A stretch of DNA of 64,000 nt from JAGWBJ01 sp964291465 (lineage in GTDB: Bacteria > Chloroflexota > Dehalococcoidia > Lucifugimonadales > JAGWBF01), in assembly GCA_964291465.2 (NCBI GenBank), contig OZ219938.1:62001-126000 (forward strand), read 5' to 3'. The first letter of the stretch is position 1, and each line of letters starts with the position of its first letter. Below the pieces are notes generated by a model. The model saw only the letters and a list, made by a program, of their open reading frames with translations, ran no database searches and was not told the origin of the DNA. This document shows positions 59,068-64,000 of this stretch, in pieces. The position numbers were made by a program, and so were the translations under genes.

Positions 59068-62000
59068 TCAGCCTTCTCCTATCCGAAGCACCCGCTGGAC
59101 CTCCAGCTTGGACGTGAGCCAGGCGAGCCACCCGACGGTGCAAGCGGCGACCACGCCCAGCACCAGGTACGAGATGAGGAGGGTCAGCCAGTCGGTGCGG
59201 AACAGCATCGGCGGGGCCACCCTGACCCCCTCCTCGGCCCACTCGAGAATGGGAAGCAGCCGCACCCCGATGAGGTGTCCGGCAAGGGTGCCCAGCCCGA
59301 CGCCGAACACGACCACCAGCACCAAGTTGAACCACACCACCCCATTGAGCTGCCGGGTGGAGAAGCCCACCGTACGCAGCAGGGCGAACTCCGTTTGCCG
59401 CTCCCGCACGTCCATGTACGAAAAGAGCATCACGCCGGAGGCGCTGGCCAGCACCAGGGCCAGGAACATGATGACCAGGAGTCCGCCCCAACCGGCGTTG
59501 ACCAGGGGCTCGGTCACCCGCTGCGAGACGAGGTCCGAGGCCAGCACGGTATCGGATGTGTTCAGCCCCAGTCCGTCGATGCCCCCGGCCGCGAGCTGGT
59601 CGGGCAGCCGGCTTCCGTTGGTATCGGCCCACAGCTCGTTGCTCCCCCCCGCCGGGTCCTGGCCGTGGACGTTATAGTAGTGGTTGAAGGTCTTCAAGTC
59701 CACGACCACGAAGTGCCCTTCCTTGGGGTGCAGCGTTGGGAAGAAGTCGGCGGACTCCACGGCTCGGATGGGCAGGGTGACCGACAGCATGCCGATGGCC
59801 AGGTTGTCGCCCAGCCGGGCGTCGGCAGCCTCCAGCAGGGAGTTGCTGACTACGGCGGGCATGGGCGTCTCGGGATGGCCGGGCCGGAGGCCCACGAGCC
59901 CCCGGGAGCCTCCCGGCGTCCAGGTCAGGGCCGTGGAGGTGGGCGACCCCCCTTCCCGGGGCGCCGACGCGCTGGTCTCGATGGAAAAGAGGCCTGGGCT
60001 GGCGTAGTTTTCCACCACCTGCCAGCCGTCGGTCGTGCTGAGGTCCGCCAGCAACACCTCCCCCCTGGGGGTGTGCGCGCTGAGGCCCTGGATGAAGGCG
60101 ACCCCGGGCTCCGAGGCCTCGCCGAACCTGTGGGCCACCTTCAGGGATATGAGGGTCGCCGGGTGGGTTACACCCAGGCTGGGAGGGGCGTTCCGGAAGC
60201 CCCTGCTGCCGGGGCGCTCCTCCGGCGTCAGGGATGAGTCCAGACGGCGCCAGCCCCGGTAGTTCAGGCGTCCAAAGGCCACGTCGAAGTACAGACCCTT
60301 GGCGTCCCTCAGGCGGGCTTCCAGGTAGGAGCCCGGGAACCGTCTTCCCGGCTGCACCCACAGGGACAGACCGGTGGCGTCTTCCGGTAGTGTTATGCCT
60401 TCCAGCAGGATGGGAGACTTGTCCGAGCTGATGGCCGCGGCAAGGTCTCCCAGGCCCGTGCCTCCGGCGAAGTGGGACCTGTACCACGCCACGTCTTCGA
60501 TGTTGTCGGCGTCCACGGCCAGGATGTTTACCCTCTCCGAGCGGAAGACGCTGGCCAGCACGTGCCCGCTGGTCCTCTCCACCTCGGCGACGGCCACGTC
60601 CCCCAGGGACTCGGCCCGCTCCGAGACCCCCAGGATGGACATGGGAGTCCTGTCTCCGTAGTGGCTCACCCTTACGTCCGCCCCCGCCGCGTACAGGGCG
60701 CGGTCCCTCTGGCTTCCCTCCAGGGTCGCGGAGAAGGCCGAGCCGAACACCGCCAACGCCGTGGTTAGCATGAGGAGCACCACCAGGGCCCCCGGTATGG
60801 CCGGGTCCCGGGAGACCCTGCGCAGCGCCTGGACCAGCCAGGCCGGCCCCGATACCTCCGCCAGCCGGGCCATGAGCCCCGCCGCCAGGGGGAAGAGACG
60901 CATCACCAGGAGGCCGAAGCCCAGCAGGAGGAGCACGGGCCCCAGCAGAAGGGAGTAGTCGATCTCCTGGCCCCCCGCTCCCACGGAGCGCACCAGGACG
61001 GAGCCGCGGCTCTCGATCTGCCACCAAAGGAGGGCGACGACCGCCAGGGCCAGGATGTCCAGGTAGTAGCGCTGCATGAAGGGCAGTCTCGGAGGCCTGG
61101 CACCGGCCTGCCGAAACTCCACGATGCCCTGTCGCGCCGCGAACAGCGTGGACACCGTCAGTATGGACACCGCCAGAACGGCTCCGCCCACCCCCAGGAG
61201 GAACGCCTGGGGCGAAAGGGCGGCCGATATCAGGTCCCCTGCGGGTGGCGAGAAGTCGAAGAAGAGGTTGCCCAGCAGCCTGGAGACCCCCAAGGCCAGC
61301 AGCGGCCCCAGGACTATCGCCGGCGCCGACAGCAGGAGGCCCTCCACCAGGGACAGGACCCCGATCTGCAGGGTGGTGGAGCCGCGGCTTTTCAGCATAG
61401 CTATCTCGCCGGTGCGGGACTTGACTATCAGCCCCGCCACCAGGGACAGGTAGTAGATGAGGATACCGACCACCAGGAATATCATCAGGAAGAGGGGAAT
61501 CCGGGCCAACACGAGCTGCTCCTCGTAGGCGTCCAGCACCCGGTCCAGCCTGACTATCGCGCTCCCCTCCTCCAGGCGCGTCAGTGCCTCGTTCTCGGCG
61601 ATCCAGAGGGCCGTCCGCAGGTCATCCACCTGCTTGGCCGGGACGCCGTGACGATCGACGTAGAAGAGCCACATGGTGTTCGAGTGGGTGCCGGGATATA
61701 CGCGGGCCACCCGCTCCAGGATCGTCTCCTCCGTGGTCACCAGGGGCACCCAGGCGAAGGGATACTCGGTGGAGGAGAAGGAGTCGCCAGCGCGGAACCA
61801 GAACTCCCCGCCCGGGTCGGCGCGCTCGAACACTCCCACCACGCGCACGGGCATGGTGGGAGTGGGGCCCGTGCCGCTGGTCGAGAAGATGTCCATCTCG
61901 GCGCCGGCCCCGAACTGGAGCAACTCGGCCCCGTAGGAGTCGATGGCCACCTCCAGGGGGGCCTCCCGGGTCGGCGGCCCCCTAAGCGTGTCCGAGGGCC

Positions 62001-62463
62001 AGCGGCCCTCCACGAGCCGGGCGTGCTCGGGATAGAGCCGGTCTATGTACAGGAGACGGCCCCGGGGCTGCCGGTTGTCGTCCAGGTTGAAACGGTCGTG
62101 GCCGGTAAAGAAGAAGCTCGACGTCTCGAAGATGCGGGACCGCTCCCGGAGATACGGCTCCAGCCTGGGGGCCACGCGGCTGTCCACGGCGTCCAGGCTT
62201 CTGCGGTAGATGCTCCCCTCGGGAGGCAGCAGCACGGGGTCCTGGAGGTCGCTGTAGGAGCTGACCGAGAAGTTGGCCTCGTCGGGGTCGGCCAGCTCCA
62301 GCGCCCTGCGGAGGGAGGCGTCGGCCAGCAGCTCCGAGAAGATGATCCCGCTGGACATGAGGGCGACGGCAAGGAGTATCCCCAGGAATAGGACGACCTC
62401 CAGCCGCCAACCGGTGACGATGCGCCTGAGGGCGATGACGTATGCCAGCTGCAGTACCGACAC
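59068..62463 (-). CDS. FtsX-type ABC transporter permease, large
   Basis: A 1131-residue membrane protein with two MacB/FtsX domains. The first helix is near 20-45 (LEVVLFLGILLAVALMSSG), followed by a periplasmic domain of about 270 residues. Three helices follow near 325-430, a further cluster near 470-560, a second large extracytoplasmic domain (about 575-1000), and three closing helices (1010-1120). This is the layout of export or lipoprotein-mobilising permeases with eight to ten helices. It starts at a GTG, 7 bases after the upstream permease. Confidence 0.87.
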   Translation of the reverse strand: MSVLQLAYVIALRRIVTGWRLEVVLFLGILLAVALMSSGIIFSELLADASLRRALELADPDEANFSVSSYSDLQDPVLLPPEGSIYRRSLDAVDSRVAPRLEPYLRERSRIFETSSFFFTGHDRFNLDDNRQPRGRLLYIDRLYPEHARLVEGRWPSDTLRGPPTREAPLEVAIDSYGAELLQFGAGAEMDIFSTSGTGPTPTMPVRVVGVFERADPGGEFWFRAGDSFSSTEYPFAWVPLVTTEETILERVARVYPGTHSNTMWLFYVDRHGVPAKQVDDLRTALWIAENEALTRLEEGSAIVRLDRVLDAYEEQLVLARIPLFLMIFLVVGILIYYLSLVAGLIVKSRTGEIAMLKSRGSTTLQIGVLSLVEGLLLSAPAIVLGPLLALGVSRLLGNLFFDFSPPAGDLISAALSPQAFLLGVGGAVLAVSILTVSTLFAARQGIVEFRQAGARPPRLPFMQRYYLDILALAVVALLWWQIESRGSVLVRSVGAGGQEIDYSLLLGPVLLLLGFGLLVMRLFPLAAGLMARLAEVSGPAWLVQALRRVSRDPAIPGALVVLLMLTTALAVFGSAFSATLEGSQRDRALYAAGADVRVSHYGDRTPMSILGVSERAESLGDVAVAEVERTSGHVLASVFRSERVNILAVDADNIEDVAWYRSHFAGGTGLGDLAAAISSDKSPILLEGITLPEDATGLSLWVQPGRRFPGSYLEARLRDAKGLYFDVAFGRLNYRGWRRLDSSLTPEERPGSRGFRNAPPSLGVTHPATLISLKVAHRFGEASEPGVAFIQGLSAHTPRGEVLLADLSTTDGWQVVENYASPGLFSIETSASAPREGGSPTSTALTWTPGGSRGLVGLRPGHPETPMPAVVSNSLLEAADARLGDNLAIGMLSVTLPIRAVESADFFPTLHPKEGHFVVVDLKTFNHYYNVHGQDPAGGSNELWADTNGSRLPDQLAAGGIDGLGLNTSDTVLASDLVSQRVTEPLVNAGWGGLLVIMFLALVLASASGVMLFSYMDVRERQTEFALLRTVGFSTRQLNGVVWFNLVLVVVFGVGLGTLAGHLIGVRLLPILEWAEEGVRVAPPMLFRTDWLTLLISYLVLGVVAACTVGWLAWLTSKLEVQRVLRIGEG

Positions 62464-62470
62464 GGTCCGG

Positions 62471-64000
62471 CTACATCCCCGTCCTGAGTATTTCCGGCGC
62501 GTCGAGCCTGCGGGCGTACGCCACCGACAGGAGGATGGCGGCGGCGACGGCCGCGCCCAGGGCCGCCAGGACCAGCCCGATGAGGCCCGCGTGGCTGGTG
62601 ATTATCATCGGAGGCACCACGTCCTGGCCCGTGACCGTCACGTCCAGAAACCCCAGGACCCATCTGCTCAGCCATATCCCCAGGGCAGCGCCGGCGCCGA
62701 TGCCCAGGAGGGCCACCACCGCCTTCTCCAAAGCCATGGAGAGATGGAGCTGGCGTCGCGAGAACCCCAGGGACCTGACGACGGCCAGGTCCACGCGCCC
62801 CAACCGGACCGAGATTACCGCGTAGGTCCCCAGGGCCAGCGTCACGGCAATGGTTATGGCGGCGGTCCCCAGGGCAGTCAGGCCGTTCCAGCCCCCTCCG
62901 GCCAGGGGGTTCTGCCGGGCGATCCTCCCTATGACGGCGCTGTCGCCCACCCACGAGAACGGGGGCAGCACCTCCCTCACCTCCCCCATGGTCCGTTCAC
63001 GGTCCGCCGCGGCGTCCAGGGCCAGCCAGTGGGTCTGGGGCTCGAGGAAGATGCCTTGTCCCACCCGCCGCAGGTACTCCCGGTAGTCGTCCAGGGACAC
63101 CAGCAGGAAGGGCCTAAGGGTCCTGGTAACGGTGGGGAACATCTCGATGGTCTCGCTGATCCTGAGGGGGACCACCTGCTGAGACGACCGCACCATCAGC
63201 TCCTCGCCTTCCAGGAAGGCCGCGTCCCCGATGGCGGGCAGGGGAAATGGTCCGGGGGGTATGAAAACGCCCATGTTTATATTGGGCAGCGCGTCCTTCC
63301 AGGCGAACCGGAGGCCCAGGCCGCCGTCGGTCCGGGATGCCGAGGGCGAGAGGATGGCGGTGTGGGGGCTGAGCTTGCCGTTGGGGAGGGCAGCCCACGT
63401 GCCCGGGGTGTCGAAGGTCTCCACCACGATGGCGTCGTTGCCTTGGAAGGGCCCCTTGGCGGTCAGGTCGTCGATGCTGATGCTTCCGGCGGGTATGTTG
63501 GTCATGGAGGCCCCGCTGGCGAATACGGAGACGGCGCTGAAGGGGGGCCGGGCCCTGGAGGGTATCGAGGGCCTGAGCGACTCCTCCAGGTAGGTCCATC
63601 CCCGGGGCGTCGGGCTCGCCCCCCGCACCGGAGCGGACAGGGGGCCCAGGAGCACATTGTAGTACTGCCCCGCCTCGTCGGACACCTTGATCCAGATGTT
63701 CAGGGAGCGGGGAAAGGCCTCGGCGGCAAGGCCCTCCGAGTTCACCCAGAGCCCTATGCCCTCGGTATCCTCGGGGAGGGGTATCCGCTGCACCCCACCG
63801 GGCACGCTTCGCAGCGGCCGGACCAGGTCGGTGATTCCCAGCTCCGAGAAGTCCTCCCTGAACCAGGCCGTCTGGCCCACGGTCTCAGGGTCGACGGTGA
63901 AGAGGGTGCCCCCGCCCACGGGGGGCCGGTCCACCAGGCCCACCGGCTGCTGCCCGAAGGGGCCCACGGCCACGACGCCGTCAATAGCAGCAAGCTGGTT
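62471..64000 (-). CDS. FtsX-type ABC transporter permease (5' end outside window)
   Basis: The frame is open to the window edge, with NQLAAIDGVVAVGPFGQQPVG in the extreme visible N-terminus. It ends with three FtsX-type helices (ALGTAAITIAVTLALGTYAVI, SMALEKAVVALLGIGAGAAL, GLIGLVLAALGAAVAAAILL). The extracytoplasmic domain carries two jelly-roll-like units (NIWIKVSDEAGQYYNVLLG and similar). It is the first visible gene of the four-gene ABC operon. The gene continues beyond 64000, so total length is unknown. Confidence 0.85.
   Translation of the reverse strand, partial: NQLAAIDGVVAVGPFGQQPVGLVDRPPVGGGTLFTVDPETVGQTAWFREDFSELGITDLVRPLRSVPGGVQRIPLPEDTEGIGLWVNSEGLAAEAFPRSLNIWIKVSDEAGQYYNVLLGPLSAPVRGASPTPRGWTYLEESLRPSIPSRARPPFSAVSVFASGASMTNIPAGSISIDDLTAKGPFQGNDAIVVETFDTPGTWAALPNGKLSPHTAILSPSASRTDGGLGLRFAWKDALPNINMGVFIPPGPFPLPAIGDAAFLEGEELMVRSSQQVVPLRISETIEMFPTVTRTLRPFLLVSLDDYREYLRRVGQGIFLEPQTHWLALDAAADRERTMGEVREVLPPFSWVGDSAVIGRIARQNPLAGGGWNGLTALGTAAITIAVTLALGTYAVISVRLGRVDLAVVRSLGFSRRQLHLSMALEKAVVALLGIGAGAALGIWLSRWVLGFLDVTVTGQDVVPPMIITSHAGLIGLVLAALGAAVAAAILLSVAYARRLDAPEILRTGM

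Overview
The window is strongly GC-rich, almost entirely coding, and reads as a chromosomal piece of an uncultured bacterium. The best guess is a Chloroflexota/Dehalococcoidia lineage of the SAR202 type. This is inferred from the gene set rather than a marker gene: several paralogous GMC flavoenzymes, many amidohydrolases, luciferase-like (F420/FMN) oxidoreductases, hydantoinase/oxoprolinase subunits, HpcH/HpaI aldolase, crotonase, bicupins, SDRs and Pro/Thr-linker lipoproteins. Promoters look like ordinary sigma70 types (TTGACA-like, 16-18 bp, TATAAT/TAGAAT-like, often with an extended TGN -10). No rRNA, tRNA, CRISPR array, phage or intact insertion sequence was seen.

Layout. 1-1000: tail of a BNR/Asp-box beta-propeller protein, then a candidate structured RNA with its own terminator on the minus strand. 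1.2-6.2 kb: minus-strand block of MBL hydrolase, DUF5679 zinc-ribbon protein, RidA, crotonase, HpcH/HpaI aldolase and an MFS carrier. 6.5-7.5 kb: THI5/NMT1-like binding protein. 7.5-13.5 kb: leftward operon HyuB, N-acyl-D-amino-acid deacylase, MBL hydrolase, bicupin, SDR. 13.7-14.3 kb: RelE/XRE toxin-antitoxin pair. 14.5-17.8 kb: leftward LLM oxidoreductase, MFS carrier, AstE-like deacylase. 18-19.7 kb: retropepsin-like protease divergent from a SelA-like PLP enzyme. 19.7-31 kb: three GMC oxidoreductases, three amidohydrolases, a bicupin and an M19 dipeptidase. 31-33.7 kb: SDR, a decayed arsenate reductase, a frameshifted membrane protein and a YceI lipoprotein. 33.7-39 kb: a complete branched-chain amino-acid type ABC transporter (livKHMGF) with an enlarged LivH. 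39-46.5 kb: LLM oxidoreductase, D-amino-acid-oxidase-like FAD enzyme, an M20-like/M28-like pair with degraded metal sites, and a D-hydantoinase. 46.8-48 kb: two small lipoproteins. 48.3-52 kb: hyuAB. 52-57 kb: HpnB-like glycosyltransferase, zinc-ribbon/PQQ-propeller membrane protein, TIM-barrel isomerase, HigBA remnant, second RidA. 57.3-64 kb: a macrolide/lipoprotein-type ABC exporter with two ATPases and two FtsX-type permeases, the last running off the window.

Together the genes describe scavenging of small organic molecules. Solutes enter through MFS and Liv carriers. Cyclic amides, N-acyl amino acids and peptides are opened by hydantoinases, deacylases and peptidases. Alcohols and amines are oxidised by GMC, DAO, SDR and LLM enzymes. 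Acyl and keto-acid products pass to crotonase and aldolase. No single well-known pathway is complete in the window. The most unusual items are the M20-like/M28-like pair with lost metal ligands, the oversized LivH, the half-size binding protein with a His-rich tail, the candidate RNA near 0.9 kb, the decaying arsC, and a perfect 14-bp hairpin inside a coding region.
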